A stretch of DNA of 48,952 nucleotides, from contig JANQJB010000024.1 in assembly GCA_028281865.1 (NCBI GenBank), positions 1 to 48,952 of the forward strand. The letters are read 5' to 3'. The translations under genes were made by a program, and so were the position numbers. This document shows positions 1 through 9,614 of the stretch, in pieces. The stretch's first letter is position 1; every line of letters starts with the position of its first letter. The notes beneath the pieces were generated by a model that ran no database searches, was not told the DNA's origin, and was given only the letters and a program-made list of their open reading frames with translations. This DNA is from Marinagarivorans sp. Its GTDB lineage: Bacteria; Pseudomonadota; Gammaproteobacteria; Pseudomonadales; Cellvibrionaceae.

Positions 1-1
1 A

Positions 2-1636
2 TACAAAGTTTTTGGTTTTAGAAAAGTTTCATCTATAAGCTTGACTGGGCAGTATATAAAAAACTTATCCACATATGACGACAGGTTAAAATATCAGCAG
101 ATAGACTTAGAGCAAAAAATGATAACGCTGCAAAATGAAGTTGTTTCGTTTGATGTCGAAAATGTGGATTGGCATCCACCTAATACTAAAAGGCTATGGC
201 GGTATTCCTTACATTATTTCGACTTCCTTAGACAAGAAGATCTAACTAATGAAATTAAGGGAAGAATAATCGATTTCTGGATTGCCAAAAACCCGCAAGG
301 AACGGAGACAGCGTGGGAACCCTATACACTAAGTCTAAGAGTTGTCAACTGGATAGTTTGGTTCTCTAAAAATTCAGATACGAATATTCAATGGATAGAA
401 AATTTATATATGCAGTGCCGTTGGTTACGAAGCAACTTGGAGTTGCATATCCTTGCTAATCATTACTTTGAAAATTTGCGAGCGATTTTTTTTGCAAGTA
501 TTTATTTTAGTGAACTACAGGGCGTAAAAGGTAGGGAAGTCAATGACTGGAGAGTGTTTTCCATAAGGCAACTTTGCGGTCAGCTTGATGAACAATTCCT
601 TGCAGATGGAAGCCATTACGAGCGTTCACCTCAATACCACTGCATAATGATTAAAGGTTGTATTGAGATACTTTGGCTAATTAAAAAAAATAATATTGAT
701 GTTGGTGATGAACTTGGGAGAAAGCTTGAAAAAGTAATTAATGGAGGGCTTTCGCTTTTAGATGATATATTGCGACCAGATGGAAAGATTCCATTGTTTA
801 ACGACTCTTCTTTTGACGCGACTCCAGATATTGAATCTCTATTTGGCGCTGGTATTGAGCTAGATATTTTTAAAAAGAAAAGCGATTCTATCAAAGACAT
901 TAATTTAGTTGAAAAGCACGATTCTGGATACTACGGTGCGAAAACTAGTCAAGATTGGATTCTAATTGACTGCGGTGATATTGGCCCTAGCTATCAGCCT
1001 GGACATACGCATTGTGATTTTTTGAGTTATCAATTAGTGGTGAATGGTCTGGATGTTGTGGTGGATACTGGAGTATTTGAGTATGCCCCAGGCGAGGCAA
1101 GATCTTATGCGAGGAGTACAGCAGCTCACAATACGCTGATGATTAACAATTCTGAGCAATCTGAATTATGGGATGAATTTCGAGTAGGTCGCAGGGCAAA
1201 AAAGCAATATGCAAGAGCGACACTGGCTGGTGATGAGTTTTTTTTTAAAGGTGAATACCTAGGGTTTCCGAAGTTAAAGGGGATTAGGCATGAAAGAGAG
1301 ATTAAAGCGATATTTCAAGAGGGACATATACGCACGCTAAAGGTTTCAGATTTGGTGATTGCAAAGCAAAAATTATTAGATATAGAAATATGTAATCATA
1401 TCCATTTTCACCCTTTAATTGTTATATCTAAGCAAGCAACAAATAAGTATTTGCTTTTATATGAGGGGGCTTTGGTTGGTAGTATTGCCTTTGATAAGAA
1501 TATACAGACTGCGTTAATGACTAGACCTTATTATCCCGAGTTTGGTAAAGAGGAAGTAAAGACGGTAATAACTTTAAAAATTGACTCCGATCGTATGTCA
1601 TATAATTTCCAATTTAACGATAATTTTACATCTTGA
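2..1636 (+). CDS. Heparinase II/III family protein, 5'-truncated by the window edge
   Basis: The reading frame has no stop before the left edge, so the gene starts outside the window; the internal TTG at 41 is not needed as a start. Near the N-terminus a W-H-P-P...LWRYSLHYFDFL stretch is typical of the (alpha/alpha) toroid of heparinase II/III-like polysaccharide lyases, followed by LHILANHYFENLRA and DGSHYERSPQYH. The C-terminal half has the beta-sandwich signature GHTHCDFLSY, then RSTAAHNTLMI and a W-x-x-F-R-x-G-R-R-A stretch. Family members cleave uronic-acid-containing polysaccharides by beta-elimination, and are common in exopolysaccharide clusters, where they may trim or release the polymer. 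It is the first visible gene of a + strand run of seven closely packed genes. The family is clear; the substrate cannot be read from sequence. Confidence 0.88.
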   Translation, partial: YKVFGFRKVSSISLTGQYIKNLSTYDDRLKYQQIDLEQKMITLQNEVVSFDVENVDWHPPNTKRLWRYSLHYFDFLRQEDLTNEIKGRIIDFWIAKNPQGTETAWEPYTLSLRVVNWIVWFSKNSDTNIQWIENLYMQCRWLRSNLELHILANHYFENLRAIFFASIYFSELQGVKGREVNDWRVFSIRQLCGQLDEQFLADGSHYERSPQYHCIMIKGCIEILWLIKKNNIDVGDELGRKLEKVINGGLSLLDDILRPDGKIPLFNDSSFDATPDIESLFGAGIELDIFKKKSDSIKDINLVEKHDSGYYGAKTSQDWILIDCGDIGPSYQPGHTHCDFLSYQLVVNGLDVVVDTGVFEYAPGEARSYARSTAAHNTLMINNSEQSELWDEFRVGRRAKKQYARATLAGDEFFFKGEYLGFPKLKGIRHEREIKAIFQEGHIRTLKVSDLVIAKQKLLDIEICNHIHFHPLIVISKQATNKYLLLYEGALVGSIAFDKNIQTALMTRPYYPEFGKEEVKTVITLKIDSDRMSYNFQFNDNFTS

Positions 1637-1664
1637 TATTTTAGGAAATTACAGGCGATATATT

Positions 1665-2813
1665 ATGAATATTTTGCTTAACCTTGTTCCACTAAAAAGT
1701 GGAGGTGGAGTACAAGTTGGCATGGATTTTATATCAAATATACAAAGTTATGGATCAATGCACCAATGGTATATTTTCTGCTCTGAAGACACTCCTTTTA
1801 CTGAAATTAAGTTACCGCCAAATTGTACCCTTTTAGGGGTTTCTGGTCGGAGCATTTTTAAGCGTTTTTTTTTCGAATATCTTAAGGCACCAAAAATTGC
1901 AGAGCAGGTAAAGATTGATATAGCGTATACTCAGTTTGGCCCTCAACCTTCCATTAAAGGTGTCAAACAAATAGTTGGTTGTGCCTATTCCAACCTTTTT
2001 TATCCGGAAGTTGATTTTTGGGAGGGAAATTCTTTTTTTAAAAAGGTTGAGAGACATTTGTATGATTGGATGAGATTAACAAAGCTGAAACAAGCAGACT
2101 TGGTCGTGTTTGAAACTGAGGACCTTGCTGTTCGAGCGATTTCTCAGGGGCATCTGCCAAAAGATAAAGCTATTTATTCTCTACCTGCTGTGAGTTCAAA
2201 CATTAATCTTAGCAAAGCTACAGATGATGTAAAGAAAAAGATGGCGGAACTCCCTCGAGCATTTAAATTATGTCAAATATCGAGTTATGGGCGCCATAAA
2301 AATATGGAATGTTTTGTCCCCATTTTAGCCGAGTTTAAAAAGCGTTACCCAGGTGAAAAAATCTTAATTGTAATAACGCTTGCTGAAGATCATCCGAAAT
2401 ATATCGAAATTGTCGAAGACGCTAAAGCAAACGGTGTAGAGGACAATATTGTAACAATTGGCCCAGTACCCTTCGAATCATGTGCTGAAATTTATCATAA
2501 GTGTGATGCAGCAATCTTGCTGTCTAAGTTAGAGAGTTTTAGTAACAATATTGCTGAAGCCTGGGCCATGCAAAGGCCAATTATAATTAATGAAGCATCG
2601 TGGTCGCGTTCGATATGCGAAGAGGGAGCAGTATATGTTCAAGCGGAAAACGCGGCATCTGTTGCTGACGAAATATATAGTTTAATTGTTGATAATGATC
2701 ATTACCAAGAGATTGTAAAAAATGGTAGTGATAGGTTGAATTCTTTTCCAAACTCAGAACAGCGATTTAAAAACTACTTGAAAATAATTGAAGAGTCTGA
2801 GGTAACGAATTAA
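1665..2813 (+). CDS. Glycosyltransferase family 4 (GT-B)
   Basis: Predicted cytoplasmic or membrane-associated sugar transferase of 382 residues for EPS repeat-unit assembly. The ATG at 1665 (MNILLNLVPLKSGGGVQVGM) is preferred over an upstream in-frame start at 1581, because 1581 overlaps the heparinase gene by 56 bases and puts non-family residues before the Rossmann-like N-terminus; an AGGAAA-like sequence lies upstream of 1665. The GGGV glycine loop near the N-terminus and the C-terminal E-S-F-S-N-N-I-A-E motif (the EX7E pair of GT4 enzymes) are both present. It overlaps the next gene by one base (TAATG), which indicates translational coupling. Donor and acceptor sugars are unknown. Confidence 0.85.
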   Translation: MNILLNLVPLKSGGGVQVGMDFISNIQSYGSMHQWYIFCSEDTPFTEIKLPPNCTLLGVSGRSIFKRFFFEYLKAPKIAEQVKIDIAYTQFGPQPSIKGVKQIVGCAYSNLFYPEVDFWEGNSFFKKVERHLYDWMRLTKLKQADLVVFETEDLAVRAISQGHLPKDKAIYSLPAVSSNINLSKATDDVKKKMAELPRAFKLCQISSYGRHKNMECFVPILAEFKKRYPGEKILIVITLAEDHPKYIEIVEDAKANGVEDNIVTIGPVPFESCAEIYHKCDAAILLSKLESFSNNIAEAWAMQRPIIINEASWSRSICEEGAVYVQAENAASVADEIYSLIVDNDHYQEIVKNGSDRLNSFPNSEQRFKNYLKIIEESEVTN

Positions 2814-3325
2814 TGCATTCTTTTCTTGTAATTACCTATGAAACCATTCAACAACTAATTTTCTTTTTGCCAAGATATTCATTTTGTAATTTTTTGAAAA
2901 AAAAATTTCTCGAATTAAATGGCGCCAGTATTGGAAAGCGTGTGATTTTCTACCCAGGTGTTTTTATCTTTCCTGGTCGAAATTTAGAAGTCGGTGATGA
3001 TGTTAATTTTGCTAAAGGTGTGATTGTTGGAACTCCAGGAGGGGTAAAAATTGGGCATCGAGTTCTGCTCGGCTTTGGCTGTCAGATTATGTCTGGAAAT
3101 CACAAAATACCGGCAGAAAAGGGTCGAATATTTGAAGCTGGCTATGATAGAAAGCCAGTTGAGATTGGTGATGATGTTTGGATTGGTGCATACAGTGTTA
3201 TTGTTGCCGGTGTTAAAATTGGCGAAGGGTCAGTGGTTGCAGCTGGTAGTGTTGTAACTAAAGACGTTAAATCGTTTTCAATCGTTGGGGGTGTCCCAGC
3301 GAAATTGATTCGTGAAAGAGACTAA
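2813..3325 (+). CDS. Hexapeptide-repeat (left-handed beta-helix) acyltransferase
   Basis: A 170-residue protein of the LbH acetyltransferase superfamily (WcaF/maltose O-acetyltransferase-like), expected to O-acetylate a sugar of the growing polysaccharide using acetyl-CoA. Imperfect [LIV]GxxxX hexapeptide repeats run from about residue 37 (IGKRVIFYPGVFIFPG) to the end, including DDVWIGAYSVIVAGVKIGEG and VVAAGSVVTKDV. An SGNHKIP stretch supplies the usual active-site histidine. The start codon overlaps the stop of the preceding glycosyltransferase. The length is normal for the family. Serine- or amino-sugar-specific relatives cannot be excluded. Confidence 0.85.
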   Translation: MHSFLVITYETIQQLIFFLPRYSFCNFLKKKFLELNGASIGKRVIFYPGVFIFPGRNLEVGDDVNFAKGVIVGTPGGVKIGHRVLLGFGCQIMSGNHKIPAEKGRIFEAGYDRKPVEIGDDVWIGAYSVIVAGVKIGEGSVVAAGSVVTKDVKSFSIVGGVPAKLIRERD

Positions 3326-3394
3326 GTTTTTAGCAACCTTTTGGCTTTTTAGGTGATGATAAAACCGATTACATGATATTTGTTCTTTAAGAAT

Positions 3395-4723
3395 ATGCTC
3401 AGACTATCAAGAAAAAAAATATTCTTTAGAGTTCTCTTATTGTTCTGGGCTCTATGGATTTTCTTTGCTATCTACAAACTAAGTGATAGCTCAAATTTAG
3501 CCGTATTATATTTTATATATATGGTTCTAGGGACGGCAGTATTGGCATTAAACAGTAAGGATATACTTTCGCCTCGCAGCTTTATTATCGTAGGAACATT
3601 TTATTCTTTCGGCTTAAATATTCCATTTTTTAGCGGAACCGAATTAATAGAAGACCTAATGATATCTGATAAAACGCTATCAGATATTTTAATAATTGTA
3701 ATCGTAGTCCAATTAAGTTTTTTGTTGGGCTCTTTTGTTCCGCTAAATAAACAGCTTCCATTAAGAAAGTTAACCGGAAATCATCTACGCGGTAGAAAAG
3801 TTAGTTATCGTTGGGCGATAACAATTGCTGGAATTGTTTTGTTTGCCGCCTTATTTCGTATTACTTTTAGTTTGGGGCAGGCAGGCAAGCAACCGACGAT
3901 TCCGTTCGCCGGTTATTTACAGTTTATTTTCTACGACGGTGTATTGGTAGGCTGCCTTTGGTTTCTTGCTCAATCGTTGAGACAAAAGCGCATCTTTATA
4001 TTTGTCGCACTGGGCCTTCTCGTTTCCGTCGCATTGACTCAGGCTTTGCTCGGTTGGCGCGGCGGCATCTTTCATATCCTCGTGGTGTCGGGTAGTGTGT
4101 TTTGGTATCAATTTAAAACGAAACGCTCGGATAAAACTTTTTCGTTAGCTTGGCTGGCGATTCCGATCTTACTAGCCGGTAGCTTAATAGAGGTGGGGAA
4201 TAAGGTTCGGGCAAAAAACCTTGGTGGAGAGGCTGAATACGGGACAACTATTAGCGGGTTTGTAACAAGAATAGCGATGCGATCTCAAGGCACAAGCAGG
4301 CTTGCAGGTGTTGTCGATCATTTTGAAGGCTTAAGCTTAACCAATAGCTTCAAGATCTTTTATTTAATGAAGACGAGGCAGACGACGACTACCTATATTG
4401 ACCGTGTGGTGCATGGTGTGGACCTCAGAGTGCAATCTCACAGCGTAGGAACCTCCGGGCCAGGCGGGCCTTATACGGGTATGGGTTTGTTGGGCGTATT
4501 TTTGGCTTATCTGATTCTCGGTTGCATTTACCAAGCTGTTTATAAGGAGATGTTTAGGCCTGGAAAATACAATAATAACGTTATGGTAATTGTGTATTAC
4601 AGTATGCTGTTATACATAATGTTGCAATTTACGTCGGAAAATTTAAACGTATTGATTGTGAAGAAAATGATAGCTGCAACGGCGATGGTTTATGCTTGCC
4701 GGATTATCGTATCGAAAAGGTAG
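3395..4723 (+). CDS. O-antigen/EPS repeat-unit polymerase (Wzy-like)
   Basis: Polytopic inner-membrane protein of about 442 residues with roughly ten or more hydrophobic segments, charged loops and a large periplasmic loop in the C-terminal half (the region with RAKNLGGEAEYGTT through SGPGGPYTGMGLLG). This layout fits oligosaccharide repeat-unit polymerases, which join lipid-linked repeat units on the periplasmic face. The ATG at 3395 is chosen; an in-frame TTG at 3380 would add five residues. It lies between the acyltransferase and the flippase, the expected place for Wzy. Wzy proteins have little sequence conservation, so the call rests on topology and context. An O-antigen ligase is the main alternative. 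Confidence 0.72.
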   Translation: MLRLSRKKIFFRVLLLFWALWIFFAIYKLSDSSNLAVLYFIYMVLGTAVLALNSKDILSPRSFIIVGTFYSFGLNIPFFSGTELIEDLMISDKTLSDILIIVIVVQLSFLLGSFVPLNKQLPLRKLTGNHLRGRKVSYRWAITIAGIVLFAALFRITFSLGQAGKQPTIPFAGYLQFIFYDGVLVGCLWFLAQSLRQKRIFIFVALGLLVSVALTQALLGWRGGIFHILVVSGSVFWYQFKTKRSDKTFSLAWLAIPILLAGSLIEVGNKVRAKNLGGEAEYGTTISGFVTRIAMRSQGTSRLAGVVDHFEGLSLTNSFKIFYLMKTRQTTTTYIDRVVHGVDLRVQSHSVGTSGPGGPYTGMGLLGVFLAYLILGCIYQAVYKEMFRPGKYNNNVMVIVYYSMLLYIMLQFTSENLNVLIVKKMIAATAMVYACRIIVSKR

Positions 4724-4735
4724 TAGGTGTATCTA

Positions 4736-6049
4736 ATGTATTTAACCTTGGTACGAAATATAGATACTTTTCTGTCTTCGCCGTCAGTTAAGCGAATTGT
4801 GCATGGAAGTAAATGGCATCTTCTGGGTACCGCAGTTTATCGAGTATGTACGTTAATTGGGGCTATTCTTGTTGCACGTAAGCTCGGTGCAGAAGAGTTT
4901 GGTGAATTTGGGGTTGTAAGGTCGACCTTAATGACATTTTTAGTCTTTGCTGGTTTAGGCCTCGGCACCACCGCTTCGCGGTATTTGGCTCAATACAATA
5001 TTGAAGACAAGGAGAGAGCAGGAAAAATATTCGCTTTATCACAAGTATCCGCGTTGGTCGTCGGTTTTCTAATTTCTTTTGCTCTTTATTTGTTTGCTCA
5101 AGAGCTTTCAGAAAAAATGCTCAATAACCCCAATATTGGTGTATTACTTAAAGTTGTTGCCGTTGCTGTATTTTTTAGTTCACTAATAATGGCTCAAAAT
5201 GGAGCCATTGCTGGGTTGGAAGGCTTTAGATCACAAAGTAAAGTTTATTTTTTATTAGGTCCATTTTCCATTGCGTCCTTGTTTCTGTTAACACTTAATT
5301 TTGGTGTGATTGGCTCAGTGTCGGCTCTAGCAGTAAACACTTTTTTACATTTCATCTTAAATAAGTTCCTGCTTTCTAAGCTGTTATCAAAAAATGAACT
5401 CAAAGCAGGATATCGATCCTGTTTTGAGGAGGCAAAGCTGCTATATCGCTATAGCCTGCCCGTTGCGCTAGGGAGCATGTTGGTGACGCCCGTATTATGG
5501 ATTGCGAACTCGATGTTAGTTTCGCAGGACAATGGTTATTCTGAGTTCGGGTATTTAGAAGCTGCAAACCAGATCCGCATGTTGATTCTATTTATTCCCA
5601 CTGTGGGTGCTCAAGTAGTACTACCGGTGTTGGCGTCAATGAATGTTGATGTGAATGCATCTAATCAGCGTAAGATGCTGTTTTTTAATGTTTGCGCGGC
5701 GGCGATAGCAGCTGTTGGTATTTTAATTCCCGTAGTGATTTTTTCTGAAGTAATTCTCTCACTATATGGTGAGGAATTTGCCTTGGAAGGTCGCTTTGTG
5801 TTGATGCTAATGGCTTCTTCTTCCGTATTTACTGCACTTAATGTTGTGATGGGGCAGGCTTTGGCAAGTCGGGATTTTGTTTGGTTTGGGCTTTGCTTTA
5901 ATACTCTTTGGGCCTGTTCTTTACTTGGATTTACACAGTGGTTTCTAAGCATGAATATGGGTGCAGAAGGTTTAGCAATGGCAAATTTATTATCGTATAT
6001 ATTGCACACTCTGTGGTCTGCAATTTTTTGTTACATTAAATATCGTTAA
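4736..6049 (+). CDS. Oligosaccharide flippase (Wzx-like, MOP superfamily)
   Basis: Integral membrane protein of about 437 residues with 12-14 predicted transmembrane segments. The N-terminal region (KWHLLGTAVYRVCTLIGAIL, then ARKLGAEEFGEFGVVRS) is the hallmark of polysaccharide-biosynthesis flippases, and GLGTTASRYLAQY follows as expected. It should move undecaprenyl-linked repeat units across the inner membrane to the Wzy-like neighbour. The ATG at 4736 is preferred because AGTAGG lies a good distance upstream; a GTG at 4727 would add three residues. Only 12 bases separate it from the polymerase gene, consistent with one transcript. Confidence 0.85.
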   Translation: MYLTLVRNIDTFLSSPSVKRIVHGSKWHLLGTAVYRVCTLIGAILVARKLGAEEFGEFGVVRSTLMTFLVFAGLGLGTTASRYLAQYNIEDKERAGKIFALSQVSALVVGFLISFALYLFAQELSEKMLNNPNIGVLLKVVAVAVFFSSLIMAQNGAIAGLEGFRSQSKVYFLLGPFSIASLFLLTLNFGVIGSVSALAVNTFLHFILNKFLLSKLLSKNELKAGYRSCFEEAKLLYRYSLPVALGSMLVTPVLWIANSMLVSQDNGYSEFGYLEAANQIRMLILFIPTVGAQVVLPVLASMNVDVNASNQRKMLFFNVCAAAIAAVGILIPVVIFSEVILSLYGEEFALEGRFVLMLMASSSVFTALNVVMGQALASRDFVWFGLCFNTLWACSLLGFTQWFLSMNMGAEGLAMANLLSYILHTLWSAIFCYIKYR

Positions 6050-6061
6050 CGTAAACTTTAT

Positions 6062-7063
6062 ATGAAAATCACCTTTGTATCTCGCTATCCGTGGGGCTTA
6101 TTTTTTGGTGGCGTTGAAGTAAAACTTAATAAGTACCTTGAATATTTGCCGAAAATTGGTGTCGAGTGTGAGTTAATTGATCATTACTCTAAAGATATCA
6201 ACACTGATATTATTCATTGTATTGGCTTAAATAGTGAGAGTCATAACATACTCTCATCTGCACGACGCAAAGGTATTCGGGCAGTGTTGCAGCCGATTTA
6301 CTACCTCAATCCCAACACAGTTTGGCGGAATATTTTAATTAATAAATTGAGTGGTTATCGATTTGGTGGCCACGGTTTATATAAACTAGGTTTTGATAGA
6401 TCAGAGTTGATATTGCCAAACTCTGAAGCGGAAAAAAAACAAATAATTAAACTATTTGGGACTCCTGCAAATAAATTTAAAGTTATTCCAAACGGGGTTG
6501 ACGATCTTTTCTTTGAAAATAACGAGGTGTTGGATTGCGAAGATTACATACTCCATGTGGCAATGATAGAGCAACGAAAAAATACTCTAAATATGCTCCG
6601 TGCATATAACTTGTCCGGTGTGAAGAAAAAATTACTCATTATTGGTGGATATCGTTCAACGAATTTAAAATGGAATGAAGAGGTAAAAAAGCTAATTGAT
6701 CAAAACCCAAATATAGAACATATTGGTTTTGTGAGTGACCAAATGGAAATAGCAAAATACTTTCGCAGTGCAGCTTTGCATTTGCTGCCCAGTATTCTTG
6801 AAACTCCCGGGCAAACTACGCTTCAAGCTTTGGCAAGTGGAACACCTTGCATTGTCGGAGATTGCCCTCCGGTGCGTGAATATTTTTCTAATTCTGTTAC
6901 TTATGTTGATTATCGTTCCGTAGAGCAGCTTGCTGCCGCGATAGAGAGTGAGCTAAAAAAGGAAAAAAATGTAGAGAAAAACCGCCACAATGCTCAAAAA
7001 TTTAGATGGAGTGAAATTGCAACTACATTAAAAAATTATCATGAGGAATTACTGAGTTCATGA
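6062..7063 (+). CDS. Glycosyltransferase family 4, with an EX7Q variant of the catalytic motif
   Basis: A 333-residue GT-B transferase. The N-terminus MKITFVSRYPWGLFFGGVEV has the glycine-rich loop, VIPNGVDD marks the linker to the donor-binding domain, and LLPSILETPGQTTLQALASG is the nucleotide-sugar site. In this last stretch the first glutamate (residue 247) is present, but the position eight residues on, normally the second Glu of EX7E, is Gln255. Activity may still be retained, as EX7E variants exist, but this sets it apart from the glycosyltransferase at 1665. The gene sits 12 bases after the flippase and its stop is one base from the next start. The sugar donor is unknown. Confidence 0.83.
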   Translation: MKITFVSRYPWGLFFGGVEVKLNKYLEYLPKIGVECELIDHYSKDINTDIIHCIGLNSESHNILSSARRKGIRAVLQPIYYLNPNTVWRNILINKLSGYRFGGHGLYKLGFDRSELILPNSEAEKKQIIKLFGTPANKFKVIPNGVDDLFFENNEVLDCEDYILHVAMIEQRKNTLNMLRAYNLSGVKKKLLIIGGYRSTNLKWNEEVKKLIDQNPNIEHIGFVSDQMEIAKYFRSAALHLLPSILETPGQTTLQALASGTPCIVGDCPPVREYFSNSVTYVDYRSVEQLAAAIESELKKEKNVEKNRHNAQKFRWSEIATTLKNYHEELLSS

Positions 7064-7064
7064 T

Positions 7065-8297
7065 ATGAAGTTATTATTTGTTTGCAATGAATTTCCCTAT
7101 CCGCCCGATAATGGTGTCCGCATTGTGTCTTTTAACGCTATTAGACTTATGTCAAAGGCTGGCCACAACATATCATTAGCGGTATTAAGCAGTGAAAATC
7201 ACTCTGATATTGAGTCAAAACTGCATTCATTTTCAGAATTGGTTAGATTGGAAAATTTTGTTTTTGAACAGTTGAAACCGAGATCAAAACTGAAACTGAT
7301 GCTGGAATCACTTTTGAATCGTGAGCCTTATTTTGTAAGGCGTCATAATTCAGTAAGTTTTCGCAGAAAACTGGCGGATCAAATCAAGAGTGTTCAACCC
7401 GATTGTATTCACTTCGATATCATCACCTTATCGCAATACGTCGATGAAACGCCTGTAGGGTGTGGGTCGGTGGCCTCCATTAACGACAGTTATGCTTTGA
7501 CAGTAGAGAATGGACTTCAAGTAGGTCAATATAAGGGTTTGGCGGAGTATTATCGTAGGTTTCAACTAAAAGGTATTAAACGTTATGAGTCAAAGATACT
7601 TCAGCGGTTTAGTCGCACTCACCTTATGTCGAAGGTCGATGCTGATTATTTAAAAAAATTAGATGCTCGGATTAACTGTGTTGTGATTCCAAATGGTGTT
7701 GATGACGAAACTCTGACACGGGATTATGATATTAAAAATAACCAATGTGATCTTATCTTTCTGGCGAAATTGGTAGGGGAAAATTTAGTAAGCCTAGAGA
7801 AATTTATTAACGAGGTATGGTTTGAAATTAAGAATAATAGTGCAGACGTGATACTGCATGTAGTAGGAGCTGTTACTCCAGAGACAGAGTTATTTATACA
7901 TAGGTTTAAGGATGAAGCGCGAATAAAGTTTCACGGTTATGTAAAAAATGTGTCTGATGTTTATACGCTGGGAAGAATATCAGTTGTTCCGATCAATAAA
8001 AATTGTGGTATTGTTAATAAAGCTATCGAAGCCATGGCGGCGGGTATGGTAGTTGTTGGCTTTCAGAAAACTTTTTCTGCTTTGCAGGACGCAGAGCATA
8101 ATAAACACTATATTGCTGCGTCGGATTATAAATCTATGGCTGGCGAAATAAACAAAGTCTTAAGCAATTTTTCTCAGCTTGAGAAAATATCACAGCAAGC
8201 AAAGGTTTATGCACGCGAACATTTTGACTGGAGTAGCCGAACAGTTGACTACGAGAATATGTATCTTGCAGCAAAGAGAGGTTCGGTAGCAGAGTAA
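7065..8297 (+). CDS. Glycosyltransferase, GT4-like (resembles PEP-CTERM/XrtA-associated Stp1-type transferases)
   Basis: A 410-residue GT-B protein. The N-terminus MKLLFVCNEFPYPPDNGVRI matches the FPYPP-x-x-G-x-x-I-R pattern of sugar transferases found in PEP-CTERM/EPS loci. The C-terminal domain has VIPNGVDD, VVPINKNCGIVNKAIEAMAAG and a following VVG strand; only the second glutamate of EX7E is obvious, as is usual in that subfamily. ATG follows the previous TGA by one base. It is the last gene of the left operon and ends in a palindrome shared with the convergent beta-helix gene. Membership in the Stp1 subfamily is an inference from the N-terminal pattern only. Confidence 0.8.
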   Translation: MKLLFVCNEFPYPPDNGVRIVSFNAIRLMSKAGHNISLAVLSSENHSDIESKLHSFSELVRLENFVFEQLKPRSKLKLMLESLLNREPYFVRRHNSVSFRRKLADQIKSVQPDCIHFDIITLSQYVDETPVGCGSVASINDSYALTVENGLQVGQYKGLAEYYRRFQLKGIKRYESKILQRFSRTHLMSKVDADYLKKLDARINCVVIPNGVDDETLTRDYDIKNNQCDLIFLAKLVGENLVSLEKFINEVWFEIKNNSADVILHVVGAVTPETELFIHRFKDEARIKFHGYVKNVSDVYTLGRISVVPINKNCGIVNKAIEAMAAGMVVVGFQKTFSALQDAEHNKHYIAASDYKSMAGEINKVLSNFSQLEKISQQAKVYAREHFDWSSRTVDYENMYLAAKRGSVAE

Positions 8298-8310
8298 AAT
8301 AGTGCTATTT
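8297..8310. terminator. Small palindrome overlapping two convergent stop codons (weak bidirectional terminator)
   Basis: AAATAG-TG-CTATTT forms a 6-bp stem with a 2-base centre. It begins on the last base of the + strand glycosyltransferase stop (TAA, 8295-8297) and includes the complement of the - strand stop (8305-8307). Stem strength is low and A/T runs are short on either side, so it may only weakly separate the two convergent operons. Confidence 0.35.
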
Positions 8311-9582
8311 AGCTGGCGGAGAAATAAAGTGGTTATTTCCCGTTTCGACATTGCAATAAAATTTGAAATTTGACGCGATATTCCGATGGATTTTGATCGA
8401 TTTTGGCGTGGGGTAGTTAATGCAATTTCCTTGCATTCCCACTCCCAAAGGGTAACGCCCCATAGAAACATTATATTTGATTGTTATGTCTCTTAGTTGG
8501 GCAACCTCATTATTATCGAGCTTTAGAGGGTCTTTCCATCCTTTGACTGCTTGTGGTTTTATTAGCAAAGCATGAACCCTAGCGAAGTGATCCTCTTCAT
8601 TTATAATGGTGTTATGCTCTATTAGCATATCTCGAGCTCCCCAAATTGCAATAGCGGCTCCTTTTTCTTCACGATTACCTTTGGGGTATATCAAAGTGTT
8701 GCGATGTATATGTTGATTTTGGGGCGCATAGCGGTTGGGCTTGGCGCTCTCCAGCTGAGACATAATGAGTGCAATGCCACCTTTAAATTTACCGTCGATT
8801 GACCTGTCGCGGGATACGGTGTTATACGCCACTTCTGCATTGACTACGTTGCCAAGATAGATACGTCCATCAACACTAGATAAGATATTATTTTTAACCT
8901 TTATATTTTTTGAGTAGTGAATACCTATGGGGTCGTCCCCGACTCCGGACACTTTGTTTTCGTATATATTAGCTCCGTCAAATGAGTCAATGCCAAACCC
9001 TTCGGAACCACGGTATCCACTTGTGGCTTTAATTTCATTTTTTGCGATCGTTATATTTTTCCTGATGCTATTCGATGAACCACTTAAGTAACGGTTGTTA
9101 TTCCCAGAGCTGGTTGCTGAAAAAGCGTATTTACCTAGATTAAATTGATTGTTTAGCAATTTCCCGTTATTGGTGCGATGAAAATAGATTATTCTTCCCG
9201 ATCTGTTGTTACCATCTCCGGAGAGCATAAATGTCAGGTTTTGAATTGTGCCGGACCACGCTCGTTCAATCCTATTATTTGACTCTCTGCCACGGCTCAA
9301 ACCAGAAATTCCCGTATTTAATAACAAATTTTCTCGAATCTTATCAAGATTAAAGGTTATGGTTCCCGGTCCTTTGAGGCAAGCCCGTCCCCATATGAAC
9401 AGTATTTTGTCTGTCGACCAATCTCTGTCTAGAATGCAGCTAAGGTTTTTTTTAGAGCAGTGGATAAGGCTCTTGTGAAGAGATTTCCTGACCACATAAT
9501 CTTTACCACACTTTTCCCCATAAGTATGAGAACTAATTAAGTAGGAGAAAGCGACCAGGATTAGTAGTCGAAGTTTCTTCAT
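8305..9582 (-). CDS. Secreted right-handed parallel beta-helix protein
   Basis: A 425-residue protein with a signal peptide (MKKLRLLILVAFSYLISSHT, cleavage probably after YG or soon after). The body carries repeating short asparagine-rich turns typical of PbH1 repeats: ITIAKNEIKA, ANIYENKVSGV, IKVKNNILSS, AEVAYNTVSRD, QHIHRNTLIY, MLIEHNTIIN. This is the fold of pectate-lyase-like polysaccharide lyases, epimerases and export-associated proteins. It is the last gene of a - strand operon with the chain-length protein, kinase and ATPase, so it most likely acts on or with the EPS in the periplasm or outside. No catalytic triad can be assigned by eye. Two or more Cys near the termini could form disulfides. 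Confidence 0.75.
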   Translation of the reverse strand: MKKLRLLILVAFSYLISSHTYGEKCGKDYVVRKSLHKSLIHCSKKNLSCILDRDWSTDKILFIWGRACLKGPGTITFNLDKIRENLLLNTGISGLSRGRESNNRIERAWSGTIQNLTFMLSGDGNNRSGRIIYFHRTNNGKLLNNQFNLGKYAFSATSSGNNNRYLSGSSNSIRKNITIAKNEIKATSGYRGSEGFGIDSFDGANIYENKVSGVGDDPIGIHYSKNIKVKNNILSSVDGRIYLGNVVNAEVAYNTVSRDRSIDGKFKGGIALIMSQLESAKPNRYAPQNQHIHRNTLIYPKGNREEKGAAIAIWGARDMLIEHNTIINEEDHFARVHALLIKPQAVKGWKDPLKLDNNEVAQLRDITIKYNVSMGRYPLGVGMQGNCINYPTPKSIKIHRNIASNFKFYCNVETGNNHFISPPAK

Positions 9583-9614
9583 GGAGAATAACCCACTGGA
9601 TATGCTATAAAAAA

